A model generated the notes under the pieces. It was not told where the DNA came from. It saw only the letters and a list, made by a program, of their open reading frames with translations, and searched no databases. A stretch of 64,000 bases of DNA, from positions 1,808,814 through 1,872,813 of the forward strand of contig CM043005.1 of assembly GCA_023678885.1 (NCBI GenBank), read 5' to 3'. The translations under genes were made by a program, and so were the position numbers. The stretch's first letter is position 1. Each line of letters opens with the position of its first letter. This document shows positions 9,401-19,631 of this stretch, in pieces. The stretch comes from Pogostemon cablin. Lineage: Eukaryota; Streptophyta; Magnoliopsida; Lamiales; Lamiaceae.

Positions 9401-12400
9401 TCTCATGTAACTCTTCGGATACTTGAGTAAATTAAAAGGCAGAAGATCATGGTTAAATTGATGAATGAATTGGAAAAGCTTGGAATAGAAATTGAAAGGG
9501 AAACCTAAATCAATTTATTCTTCACAATTTGTCTGGATGTTTTGAGCAAGTTCTACCTGAAATACGAGAAATTGTATATGGTGGGAAACTTCTAACAAAA
9601 CATGTGGCAAAAGAAATCCATTTTTCATCATGATCTGAACAAGTTTAATATCTTATTTACTAATGGTTTAAACATGATTAGTGATGGCATCTACTGACTC
9701 GAAGTATGTAGATACTGGAATCACTAAATGTTTATCACTGAGTAAGAATAAGATTTTTAATAACATGGGTAAAACTACAAAGGTAGTGGCTATTGCAGTG
9801 GGAGTTGTTTATTTATCTCATGATAAGAATAAACGATTGATTATGAGAAATTATATTTTCGTACGTTTCATATAAAGAATTTAATTTCGGTTTCTATGCA
9901 TTAACGGATGGACACTTCATTTCATTTAAATGACATGGTCATAGTAATGAGGAATGAGGTTATAACCCGTTAAAGTACGTTGGTGGATAAAAAGTGTACT
10001 CTTGAATCATGTACATCCCACAGATGCAATAAATAGTAATTAAATAATGCATCTTCTAATATGAGTAAGAGAAAGGAACCTTCAGAGATGAACTAAACAT
10101 ACATTTGGCGTCTAAGACTAATTCATTTTACTTGAGTAGGATTCAAAAGTTGATAGCCGATAGACCGTAAGGTTTATCTGAAGTGGAAACTATCGGACTT
10201 GCGAGTCCTGCTTGGAAGTAAAAATGATTAACTGCCTTTTCAAGGCTGTGGGGTGTAGAGCCAAAGATATATATGTTGGAATTAGTTCATTCTGATTCAA
10301 GCAAACCTAACAATATCCAGGCGAGAGGTGGTTATGAATATTCAAAGATTATTCTGGGAATCGATATATTTATTTGATGCACTGCATGTCTAAGTTCTTG
10401 GATTAATTCAAGAATTGCAAGGCTGGTACAGTGAAGCGTCATGGAAAATATATCAAATCATTACGATTTAATCGTGATGGTGAATACCTCTTAGGATAGT
10501 TAGAAGCTATTAATCAGAGGTTGAGATTAAATCTCAAGTTGACTACACCGGGCATGCCCCAGCTGAATGGTGTGGTGGGTAGAAGGTATAAGGCTCTTAT
10601 GGTTATGATTAGATAGATGATGAATTATTTGGAATAATTAAATTCATTTTATGGATATGCCCTAGATACAGTAATTCGTGAAACGTTTGTCTGTATATGG
10701 GATATCCTATAAAAATAGAGGGTGATTTATTGAGTCCAAAAGATCGAAGGATAATTGTTAACTCAATAACTAGATTTTTGGAAAAGGACTATGTAATAAA
10801 TCACAAACCCATGTATAACTTGTTCTAAAGGAAGTGAGAGGATAACACTAAGTATAAGTACCAAGTGTACAAGAGGATATACCACAAGGTAAACTGCAAC
10901 GCGTGTCACGTCTGATACACAATTACATGTAGTGCCTTATCGTAGTGGGAGGGTTGTATGACAACCCATAAATATATGTTTTGGGAGAGTCGTGAGACTT
11001 GGTCCCTAGTAAACATGGTATTGTCCCACGAATACGACGTAGCACTACAAGATTAAAATGCGGAATCTTAGTAAGTTGCAATGTATGTTGAAATAGAATC
11101 TACGGATTCTAAATTTAGTCTGGAGCTTGAAGGATCACTAAAATGGTGTAAAAGCCATTGCAAGTGGTCAAAGGAAATAAAAGAGGATCATACAGAAAGG
11201 TGAAAATCTTGGAAGCAAAGCTTGTTGCGGAAAAGTGTACTCAGAAAGAAATGGTTCGATTATGAGGAAACATATTCGCTGGTAGCTATGCTTAAATTGA
11301 TCCGGATTCTTTTATTTATTGCTGCTCATATTGAATTATGAAAAACAACAAATAGATGTCAAGACAGCTTTCCTGATTGGAAGTCTTGAGGAAAACATCT
11401 ATGTGAAGCAACCAGAGTAATTCATTGCAAAGTACTAATAGCATTTTGATAGTAAGCTTAAAATTGTCCAGCGATGGACTAAAGCAAGCTTTAAGATCGT
11501 GAATCATCTGTTTTGATTAGGTAATCCAGTGGCATGGATTTAAATCAATGAGCGGATGAGTCTTGTGTGTTGTATAGAGTGACGAAAACGTGCTGGTGTT
11601 TCTTGTACTATACGTAGATAGTATCTTGCTCATTGGAGACAATGAAAGAGTATTATCGGGCGTATGGGTACGGTTTATAAAGCGGTAAAGATGAAGGACT
11701 TAAGAAAGGAAAAATACATCCTTTTGATCACGGTAATACAGATCACAAGAAAGGATGTTATGCTTATCTCAAGTTTCATAAAATGATACAGTCCATACTC
11801 GTTTAGCATGTAAATTTATCTAAGTGAATGTGTCTTTGAGACACAAGAAGAAGATAAAGTAGATGAAAGCGGTTCCTTATGCTTCGGCGAATAAGGAAGC
11901 TTAATCTAAAGAATGCTATGAACGAAGTTGGATATCTGTGTTGCTGAACGCATGAACAGAAGGTATCAACGTAACCCGGAACAAGAATGATGAACTGTAG
12001 TAAGACATATATAAAGTGCCTGAGAAGGACTGAAAATTATATGTGGATTTACTAAACAGATTCACTGCTTCTTGTGGATTACGTAGATTCAGATTTTTTA
12101 GTCAGATTGGACGGCAGTAAATTCTCCTCAAAGGTTATGTGTTTAATCTTAGGAAGTAGAGTCATAATGTGGAGGAGTGTTATATAGAAATATATTTCAG
12201 ACTCCGGACTCCATCATGGAAAGATGATGAATTGGAGCCTATGAGGCAGCCAAAGTATCTATATGACTCTAGAGACTTCATGATGGACTTTGAAGTGTTT
12301 CTAAGTTTGCCCAAGGTAATCACAATTTACATTGATGATATTGGTGCAGTTGCAAACTTGAAGAAATCACAAGTCCATAAGGCAATTAAACACATGGAGC

Positions 12401-12450
12401 GCGAGTACCACCTGTTACGAGAAATCGTATGATGAGGGGTAGGTTGTTGT
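9400..12450 (+). pseudogene. Degenerate copia Gag-Pol (gag end, integrase, RT, RNase H)
   Basis: Domain pieces appear in the copia order. A late-Gag segment is near 9500. TTKVVAIAVGVVYL...LIMRNYIFV (9770-9870) is the pre-integrase region. Integrase pieces are GGYEYSK near 10330, FNRDGEYL near 10470 and TPGMPQLNGVVGR near 10545. RT pieces are DVKTAFL.GSLEENIYVKQPE at 11357-11418, GLKQA near 11478 and YVDSILLIGD near 11605; the last has Ser replacing the second catalytic Asp of the YVDD box. RNase H ends with YIDDIGAVAN and HMEREYHLLREIV (12169-12432). Stops and frameshifts occur throughout. Confidence 0.85.
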
Positions 12451-12582
12451 CGCCTAGATTGCATCGGATGATGACCTAGTAAACCATTTACAAGGACCTT
12501 AAGGCGAGAGCTTTTAATGGTCGCGTAAGTGGGAGTAGGAATCAGATGTATGGCAGAAGACATGACAGCATAGTCTTTTAGT

Positions 12583-12595
12583 ATAAGTGGGAGAT
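12583..12595 (+). other. Copia polypurine tract
   Basis: AAGTGGGAGAT immediately before the 3' LTR start at 12596. This is the standard plus-strand priming site of copia elements. Confidence 0.8.
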
Positions 12596-13795
12596 TGTTG
12601 GATTGTATACTAAAAGTCTAGCTTTAGTATGAAAAATGTCATAACAATATTTGAAATGAGAATCATTGATCAAATGATTGCATCTTATAAATTTATTTTA
12701 TATGCATGATGCAATAGTCCATTTACTTTATACTGTAGATAATATGTTGTGCGACAACATGCAGAAGATCATATTATCAGTTTCCTTATAAAGTATAAAC
12801 AGATGCTCACAACTGAGATAGACGGGGACTCTCTATCGGTATGGTTGTAGTGTGGTTTGGTATTAGCTTGTCTTGGCTATAGAATCACATTAGTGCACTT
12901 GTGTGTATTGAGCAGGACCGCCTGAGATCGTTCGACTTATACTGACTTATAGAAGAACTTGATCTCTGTTATTATGGAAGTTTGTGCTCTTAATCCCTAT
13001 ACAATAACCTCGACACGTAGGGCAGTATGTATTTCTTTGATTAATCAATGGGTGAGATTTATAAGTATTAAATCAACAAACTCGGTGAGTTGGGAAGTAG
13101 TGCTGTATCTATGGTGTGCTGTTGATTGTAGAAGGAATCCATGTCCGTTATAGGTTGATGATGTCCCCTTGAGGAGCTCATAAGGTTTATCATGTAAATC
13201 TTGCAAGTGGATTAATTTCCGGCATGATAATAAGGTTGAGTGGTACTACTCTCGGATGAGATATTAATTAATTTGAGTTGTCAGTAACTTAATTAATTAA
13301 TGGACATTGTTTTTCTTAAACATGGGGAGACTATCGGGCTTATAATAAGAAGGAGCCCAGAACATAATTTTGGGATTGGACGGGTAGTGCAGTAATAATA
13401 TTTTAGTGGACTATATTATTATTATTGGATTTAATTAAAAGCTTTGGGCTAAGCTTGGTTAATTAAATTCAATTGAGGCCCAGCCCAATTTCTCCTCCTG
13501 GTCCCTGCTGTAGCCCAAGTATATAAGTCATCTCAGTTCCTGTTAAACCTAAGTCAGTGCCTCATTTGACATACGGGAGAGAACATAGAGCAGATTGAGA
13601 GAACTCTGGGGATTGTTGACCACCCAACACCAGAGTTGACTTTGGGACATACGGTAGAAGATCAGAGGTGTTCTTCACCGCTGTTCATCCTCTACATCGA
13701 CCCAGAAGTACGGTAAACATATTTTATTGCTTCCGCTGATTTGTTTACCTGTTTTACTAACGATCACGTTGAACCGCACGATCCAATTGCCAACA
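12596..13795 (+). mobile_element. Copia 3' LTR (family C1)
   Basis: Same length (1200 bp) and termini as the 5' LTR, with about 11 single-base differences by eye. It is followed by TCCAC, the copy of the target site. Confidence 0.95.
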
Positions 13796-13800
13796 TCCAC

Positions 13801-14774
13801 AACACTGGCTATCTAAAGCTCAATATATCAGTATTTTCTACAATGGGTTGGATTACGATTCTCGTGTGTTACTTGATGCTTCTTCCAATGAAGCATTACT
13901 TACAAAGTCACCCATTGAGGCCGAGAAGCTTTTCGAGGATATTTCAATGAATTCAAGAGATTTGCCGACTGATAGAGTGAGAGACACTTATGTTCTTGAT
14001 AAAGTAGTAGAGGTTGAGCATACTATGGTGAAGTCGGGGATAGATGATGAGATCGTCTCTAGCTTGACTAATATCAGCAAGCTACTAGAGTCTCAGCAAA
14101 AGCAGATCACGAATTTATCTCAGAGAGTACCAATGATGCAGCAAAATGGTGGCTACGAAGGAGCTAGCCAAGAGGAGATCGAGGAGGCAAATTACGCCAT
14201 GGGTCAAAGTATTTAAGGAACTAGGTACCCAAATCAAGGAAATCAGAATTATCAGGGAAATTACAACAATCGTGGTCCCCCGGGTAATTACCAACAACCT
14301 TGGAGGCTAGAGTTTTCATGAAGCAATCCGAATAATATGGTCCAACCTCCTATCGGTGTTGATCTGAGTGATAAAATAGAAGAAGGAAAACTGGATTTCG
14401 AGGATACGATGAATAGGCACATGGCGAGGAACGATGCAAGAGTGGATCGTCTTGAGGCCAAGTTAGAGAAGAAAATTGATACTAATCATGAGGATTTGTC
14501 TAAACAAGTGAAAGACCTTATGTTGTTGATGGGGTAGATGGCCGAAAACGTAAATAAATTGACTCAAACTATTGAGAAGGGAAAGTTTCCATCTCAAAGT
14601 ATTGAGAATCCAAAATCTTGCCATGCCATCACATTGAGGTCGGGAACGCAATATGATAGTCCAATGATGTCGGTGAGTGAAAATGAAGAAAACAGGGGAG
14701 TTGCTCGACCAAACTTCAGTTGTTCGACCAGACTTGCTGGTCGAACAAAGGTCAAGCAGACTCCAGAGAAATAG
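13801..14774 (+). pseudogene. Athila-type gag, C-terminal part (copy A2)
   Basis: Resumes the gag frame broken at 5740. LLDASSNEALLTKSPIEAEKLFED is the region after the capsid-like domain. A coiled-coil-prone stretch (ISKLLESQQKQITNLSQR) and EEANYAMGQ follow. A stop at 14214-14216 precedes an Asn/Gln/Gly/Tyr-rich stretch near 14220-14310. The frame resumes at 14337 with DARVDRLEAKLEKKID and, after a TAG at 14535-14537, GKFPSQSIENPKSCHAITLRSG. The last is a hallmark of Athila/Tat-type Gag. No zinc knuckle is visible. Two or three point stops make it non-functional. Confidence 0.85.
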
Positions 14775-15057
14775 AATTATTGTACTCTATTTTCAGACTC
14801 GCCGTTCGACCAATATTATTTCGTTCGACCAGACCATCTTGATCGAATGGAGGTCGAACAATATCTGGAGAATGGGATTTCTCGATCTGTAAAGTTGTTC
14901 GACTAAGATAGTGCCGTTCAACTAGACCATCATGGTCGAACGATGGTCGAGCAACACTTGAAGGAACAGAGCTCGCGATCAGAGAAGTTGCTCAACCAAC
15001 CCCAATCTGTTTGACCAAACCAGCTAGGTCGAACAGAGGTCGAGCAGTGTAGTGCAG
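14700..15057 (+). repeat. Four-unit hairpin array, TCGACC/GGTCGA type (copy A2 spacer)
   Basis: Four units of about 80-105 bp, each with two forward motifs ((G/T)TTCGACC or GCTCGACC) followed by two reverse motifs (GGTCGAAC, GGTCGAGC). Unit 1 has a perfect inner stem, GTTCGACCAG (14722-14731) with CTGGTCGAAC (14737-14746), around a 5-nt loop. It sits inside an outer stem of TGCTCGACC (14702-14710) with GGTCAAGCA (14750-14758). Units 2-4 (about 14803-14860, 14893-14955, 14994-15057) repeat the plan with C-to-T or G-to-A changes, some of which keep G-U pairing. The array lies between gag and the pre-protease segment. Confidence 0.85.
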
Positions 15058-15121
15058 ATCCCAATTTTATCCTGAATGCTATACCCATTGATCAGAACAT
15101 TATGGTGCCATCTCAAGAGCA

Positions 15122-15870
15122 TAACATTGAGGTTACAGTAGAGAAGAAGTGGGAAAGAGCCAAGAGATTGAGAGCCGAAAAGGATAAAGCGGAGAAGGTT
15201 GAACGTGATGAATGAGAGATTCCCAAAACAAAGATACCTCCACCGTTTCCTTTCAAGCTTGTCAAAAGGGATTGGAAGAAAAGTTCAAGATGTTCTCAGA
15301 CATCATAAACAAGATAAGTTTGAACATTTCTTTCTCTAAAGCGATCTTGGAGATGCCGTATTATTCCCATTTTCTGAAGGATATACTTTTGAAGAAGAGA
15401 AGCTTGAATGGAATTGAAAAAGTGAATATGTCGGAGAATTGTAGCTCGATCATACAAAGAAAGCTGCTAGCTAAGTTGAAAGATTCGGGAAGCTTCACTA
15501 TCTTCTATGAAATTGGAAAGAAGCTGGCACGACGAGCCTTGTGCGATCTTGGGGCAAGTATCAATGTGATGCCTTTGTCCATCTTTAAAAAGCTTGATTT
15601 GGGGAGAGTTAACTCCCACATCGGTGGCTCTATAGTTAGCAGAGAGGTCTATGACCTTTTCGAAGGGAGTTATTGAAGATGTTCTTGTCAAAGTAGAGAG
15701 GCTTGTCTTTCCTGTGGACTTTCTTGTGCTTGAGATGGAAGATAACTAGGATAATATCCTTCTAATCTTGGAGAGACCTTTCCTTGCGACTGCGGGAGCT
15801 ATGATTGATGTGCAAAAAGGTGAGCTAAGGCTGAGGATGGATAAAGAGAGATCTTATTCAATCTTGACAA
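15122..15870 (+). pseudogene. Pre-protease segment and retropepsin-like protease (copy A2)
   Basis: Homologous, segment by segment, to 342-1035. It carries KWERAKRLRAEKDKAEK, FKMFSDIINKISLNI, HFLKDILLKKRSL and then the protease loop CDLGASINVM at about 15540-15570. The frame is lost near 15600, with the flap region continuing in another frame (VDFLVLEM, LERPFLATAGAMIDV at about 15716-15810). A stop at 15213-15215 and frameshifts at about 15260 and 15600 disable it. The ILGRP motif has decayed to ILERP. Confidence 0.82.
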
Positions 15871-15874
15871 AGTA

Positions 15875-16190
15875 ATGAAGATGCCGATGGAGACACAATG
15901 TCATAGTATAGACATGGTGGAGGAGATTGTGAAGGAAGACATGTCTTTGATCCTGTCGAAGGCTCCTATTAAGACATGCTTGACGGAGTCTCTTACTTTT
16001 CCCACTACAGAGCTAGATAAATTTTCCAATGAGGTATGTATTGAATTTCTTAAAAACTTGCTTGTTTTGAGTGATGACAGGTGTGAGTCGAAAAGGACAA
16101 AGATGGAAGAAGTGAAGTGGACTAAGAAGTACCTACCATTGGATAGAGAGAGGCACCTCAAGAAGAGAAGAAATAGGAGTTGAAACTGCT
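15875..16190 (+). pseudogene. Protease-RT linker (copy A2)
   Basis: The open frame has the acidic linker: MVEEIVKEDMSLIL, SLTFPTTELDKFSNEVCIEFLKNLL, then KKYLPLDRER. It is the counterpart of 1040-1515 and related to the open frame at 50625-51260. It is not an independent gene. Confidence 0.7.
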
Positions 16191-16229
16191 ACCGGAGCAC
16201 TTGAAGTATGCCTACCTAGGTGAAAAAGG

Positions 16230-16503
16230 AAAATATCCGGTAAGATGTACTTAGGAAGTATAAGTCTGCAATTGGGTGGTCTCTTGATGATTTAAAAGGT
16301 ATTGTCCTTATATTACATGCATGGAATAAGATTGTTAGATGAGACCAAAGGTAGTATACAGAATCAGGGGAGGGTGAATCCCGCTATTCAAGAAGTGATT
16401 AGGAAGTAAATCCTAACGTGGCTTGATGCAGAAATTATTTATCCAATTAGTGATAGTCCCCATGTGAGTCCATTGCATGTTGTAGCTAAGAAGGGGGGCA
16501 TGA
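16230..16503 (+). pseudogene. Start of reverse transcriptase, truncated (copy A2)
   Basis: Reading across frameshifts gives the N-terminal RT segment of Athila-type elements: IGWSLDDLKGI, then RVNPAIQEV, IIYPISDSPHVSPLHVVAKKGGMTV. Homology stops at about 16503, where an antisense LTR fragment begins. This is the part of RT that copy A1 has lost, so the two copies are complementary deletion derivatives. Confidence 0.75.
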
Positions 16504-16887
16504 CTGTGCTCGACACAGCTTGCGTGACGTCACCATTTTGATCATGACTCTCTTGTTTGGAATCCGATTGGGGTGTTCTTTACACCAAAACGACCCTCTC
16601 TTCTGTGGCTTTCCAACCATGTATCACATTTTCAATTCCAAGCTCCACATGAACACAGAAAAATTATACAATTAGACGTGCGTTTCAGAGCATCCTTGCA
16701 CAAATTGCACATTTTCTCCAACTCGGCATTTTGACCCATTTTTTCACAAAAAACACAATAAAACACCTCAAGTGCACATTTTCTCACATATATCAAATAT
16801 AAGATACTTGTGCTAATATATAACAACAATACTCATCAAAAAGGTGTTAAATTGGACAATAAAACACGCTTATTTTCACTCTCATCA
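16504..16887 (-). mobile_element. Truncated LTR of Athila-type family B-like element, antisense
   Basis: The complement begins TGATGAGAGTG at 16887. It resembles the 5' part of the LTRs at 48512 and 57484: the same TTTGATCATAACTTTCTCGTTTGGAATCC.ATT-type stretch and a matching stretch around the CGACCCTCTCTTCTGTG word. Only about 384 bp remain. It abuts the broken RT on one side and an LTR remnant of family A on the other. Confidence 0.75.
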
Positions 16888-16955
16888 GCTTACCTAAGCT
16901 ACAGTTACATCCTTCATACTTGTGGATTAATTGTGTGTTGAGAAAACGTCCATCA
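16888..16955 (+). mobile_element. 3' LTR remnant of family A
   Basis: The last 68 bp match the end of the LTR at 4939 (ATCCTTCATACTTG.GGATAATT..GTGT.TTGAGAAAAC, then CATCA). It marks the right edge of the nested Athila-type block; the rest of this LTR is missing. Confidence 0.65.
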
Positions 16956-17931
16956 ATGGGGATAAGGTGAAAGTCGTCCTACTGCCACCTTTGTTTTCTT
17001 TCTGATATATGGCGAGTTGCCCGCTCTTTCCATCTGAATCAACTCATTAACAATCAACGATTCATGTGTGTTAGATTTAAGAACAACACTATGCTTCTAA
17101 TCCCAACGGCGTATTAGTGGACGACGGCGACATCGAGCCATCGGGTTTTGTGCTCTTGCCAGAGAATTACATTGGAGATTACAAAATTCATCAATGGAGA
17201 TTATCATTGTAGCTCTGAAATCAATTGATTTGGAATTACATCAATTTTCTTCACACTGGAGTATTTGACAACAGAGATAACTGAATTTAACAATTTCCCG
17301 CTGAGGTAACCATGAAAGAAAATGATCTTTAATTTAATTAGTTTAAGAGGTGGTTGGATCGAGACCTGCATAGATGGAAAACTGGTTTGAACGAGATAGA
17401 TCGATTGGGTTAACGCATAGATGGAGAGAAAGGAAGGAAGATGGTGGTTAACTTTGACGGGGCAGAAGCGGTGGAGGTGGAATTGATCATGGCGGCGGAA
17501 TGTGTAATCTGTTTTTTGGTTTCTCCTTCTCATCGCACAAAACGATGACGATTCGTATGATATAGAGTATGACGTGAAATTAAAATACCAGAGGAGCAGT
17601 CGAGCAGGCTTAACCTGCCCGTTGGGTGCGATTCGTACGACTTTCAAAAGTCATGTCTTTTTACAATTTTAAAAAGTAAGGATTAATTTGCAATACACTT
17701 AAAGTTCATGGTTTTATATGATATATCACTCTAATTTTTTGTATTTAATAGTAATGTATTTGAATGTTTGTATTTTATAATAATAATACTTAATATGGTG
17801 TATTAGATAGTAGTTATTCCTAATAATAATATGAGCAGTAAATTTAATTTAGAAGAATAATAATTTATGTTTTTAATTGGTAATGTTATACTTATTAATT
17901 GAATATGCTTAAACAAACATAAACTTGAGTA
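16956..17931. other. Low-copy-looking intergenic segment, no gene established
   Basis: Mixed composition. 16956-17650 is less AT-rich and has a - strand open frame of 147 codons (17204-17647) that resembles no family I know. It looks like a decayed 5' gene end (ATG at about 17495 on the - strand, Ser/Thr/Pro-rich start). From 17650 the sequence is AT-rich, with TAATAATA tracts. Confidence 0.4.
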
Positions 17932-18160
17932 TACTCTCTCCCTCCCACTCAAAAAGTCTCTTTTTGTCCTTTCGAGCGTCCCCTCCAAAAAGTCAACTTT
18001 CATTTTTTAAACATATGGGACCATACATACATACTAATACAATTAAAATATGAGGTTCACACTCTCACTAATATAAATATCTATTACATATTAAATAATA
18101 ATACTCCTTAATTCACATGCAACAAGCAAAAGCAACCATTTATATGGGATGGAGAGAGTT
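17932..18160. mobile_element. Stowaway-like MITE
   Basis: Terminal inverted repeats TACTCTCTCCCTCCCACTC (left) and GGGATGGAGAGAGT (right), about 229 bp. This is the CTCCCTCCGTCCC-type end of plant Tc1/mariner-derived MITEs. The right TA has decayed. Confidence 0.7.
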
Positions 18161-18231
18161 TTTTTTCCTTAAAATATTTTAATTTTGCCAAGATTGTTTG
18201 AAACTTTGAATGGAGCATTTGTAGTAGACTA

Positions 18232-18522
18232 ATTATACTGTGCACCTACTCTAAAAAATATATATACAAATATAAATAAAAATATATACAATTATGAACA
18301 AAAATGTATAAATTTTAATTGTTAGTTTTTTTAATAAAAAATTGAGTGTAAAAAAAATACAATTATTAAAAAATATGTATACAGTATTGGATAAAATGAA
18401 AAACTTAGTATGTAAAATATATAAATTATTAAGAATCATGCATACAAAATATAATAACATATATACAAAATAGAATAAAAAGTTATACACATATGTGTGC
18501 ATCTTTGCATCCGGGTGCATTT
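18232..18522 (-). repeat. Dispersed repeat R1 (GTGCACC-ended, palindromic)
   Basis: About 290 bp: ends carry ACTGTGCACCTACTC and CATCCGGGTGCATTT, and the interior is AT-rich with repeated TATACA/TGTATA words. Other copies: about 28545-29112 (+, split by a MITE), 31165-31432 (+) and 62155-62464 (+). Inverted ends and small size suggest a MITE. Confidence 0.7.
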
Positions 18523-19098
18523 AATATCAACTTTTTGTAATATATTGAAAGATCTTCCAACTGTACTTAATTGTTGGAGGGATGGAGTTTGAATCCTACT
18601 TTTGATATGAATTTGGTCCCTTACAACTACAAGATAAATAATGAGTCAATTCAATTTAAGCATGCTATTTACCTACACAACCTATCCAATAGCAGGGACG
18701 GTGCGATTTGTTTTTTAAAAGCAAATGCAGTAGAAAGACCCCTAACTGATAAAAACTGTTCCCTAATTCAGTTTTTCGTCTTCTCCTCTCCTCTCACCAA
18801 TTCCCCAAATCCTTGGACTCACTCCTCTTTCTTCTCTCCTTCATCCTCCATTTCTTCTGAATTCTCATGCCACATTTATTTCTCTTCTCCCAGAATTCAA
18901 TTCCCTTTTCCTCTAATTCTTCTTCAAGATCTTGCAGGACTCCATCTCTATCTCTACTCCTTATCTAGCTCCCTTTTAAATTCACGCGTTTCTTGCTTCT
19001 TTCTCCCAAATTTCATCCGGCCTCCTCTTCTTCAGTTTGTATTTTTGCTGGATTAATCAATATTTTTCTGGGTGGAAGCGATTCTATATTCGCCTGCG
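18523..19098 (+). promoter_or_regulatory. Upstream region and probable 5' UTR of the HSP20-like gene
   Basis: 18700-19098 changes from AT-rich to pyrimidine-rich (long CTTCTCCTCTCC-type tracts), typical of plant core promoters and 5' leaders (Y patches). No clear TATA box was identified. An R1 repeat ends about 575 bp before the start codon. Confidence 0.45.
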
Positions 19099-19581
19099 AT
19101 GAAGGTTCATCCAGTGCCGAGGAAGCGCAACATCGCGCTGCGATACGACGTCGCTTCGGTGCTAGCTCAGGCGAGCAGCTGCCGCCAGAAGAAGCTTCGG
19201 CGGCTGCCTCACATCTTCGCGAAGGTTCTAGAACTCCCCTTCCACTCGGACGCCGACGTTTCGATCGACGAGACTCCTGACGCTCTCAGATTCACCGTCG
19301 CCACCGACGACATCAACGGCGACGTCAGGGCCGATGCTGTGGAGATCTACCCTGGGGTTACTAAGATTCTTATCAGGGGAAACGGCGTCGTTGACCTATC
19401 GGGAACTGAGTTCGAGCTCGATTTGTGGCGGTTCCGGTTGCCCACTTCGACGCGGCCGGAGCTGGTTTCCGCCGCGTACGAAGACGGAGAGCTGATTATA
19501 ATGGTGCCGAAAGGGACGGAGGATGAGGACAACGACGGTGGAGATATTGGAACCGGGGGAAGGCTTCTACTTGTACAGTAA
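19099..19581 (+). CDS. HSP20-like (alpha-crystallin-domain) chaperone family protein
   Basis: An uninterrupted 160-residue frame. The preceding in-frame GTG at 19072 is not a eukaryotic start, so ATG 19099 is used (MKVHPVPRKRNIALRYDV). The N-terminal half is basic (RQKKLRRLPHIFAKVLELPF). The rest reads as an alpha-crystallin-type beta-sandwich: FTVATDDI, VEIYPGVTKILIRG, LDLWRFRLP and finally AYEDGELIIMVPKG, the A-x(n)-G-(V/E)-L signature near residues 127-141. An acidic tail (EDEDNDGG) ends ..RLLLVQ. GC content is much higher than the surroundings. From memory it fits the plant HSP20-like proteins related to those in the IDM (anti-silencing) complex rather than classical heat-inducible small HSPs; no search was run. 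It is the only clearly intact host gene here. Confidence 0.85.
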   Translation: MKVHPVPRKRNIALRYDVASVLAQASSCRQKKLRRLPHIFAKVLELPFHSDADVSIDETPDALRFTVATDDINGDVRADAVEIYPGVTKILIRGNGVVDLSGTEFELDLWRFRLPTSTRPELVSAAYEDGELIIMVPKGTEDEDNDGGDIGTGGRLLLVQ

Positions 19582-19591
19582 CAGGAATCAT

Positions 19592-19592
<1 letters not shown>

Positions 19593-19626
<34 letters not shown>
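19593..19626 (+). repeat. (CT)17 microsatellite in probable 3' UTR
   Basis: An uninterrupted CT dinucleotide run starting 12 bp after the stop codon of the HSP20-like gene. It is likely transcribed and polymorphic in length. Confidence 0.95.

Positions 19627-19631
<5 letters not shown>

Larger units (their letters stand above)
5741..13795 (+). mobile_element. Complete Ty1/copia retrotransposon inserted in Athila gag
   Basis: Two 1200-bp LTRs (5741-6940 and 12596-13795) begin TGTTGGATTG and end TTGCCAACA. The 5-bp target duplication TCCAC is perfect (5736-5740 and 13796-13800). A primer site follows the 5' LTR, and a purine tract (AAGTGGGAGAT) precedes the 3' LTR. I count about 11 differences between the LTRs (about 0.9%), which implies a recent insertion. 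The internal region is copia-ordered (gag, integrase, RT, RNase H) but full of stops and frameshifts. It was probably already defective and mobilised in trans. Confidence 0.95.

Noticed and set aside
17204..17647. 147-codon - strand frame
   Set aside because: No recognised family. Could be a decayed 5' gene end but cannot be supported.
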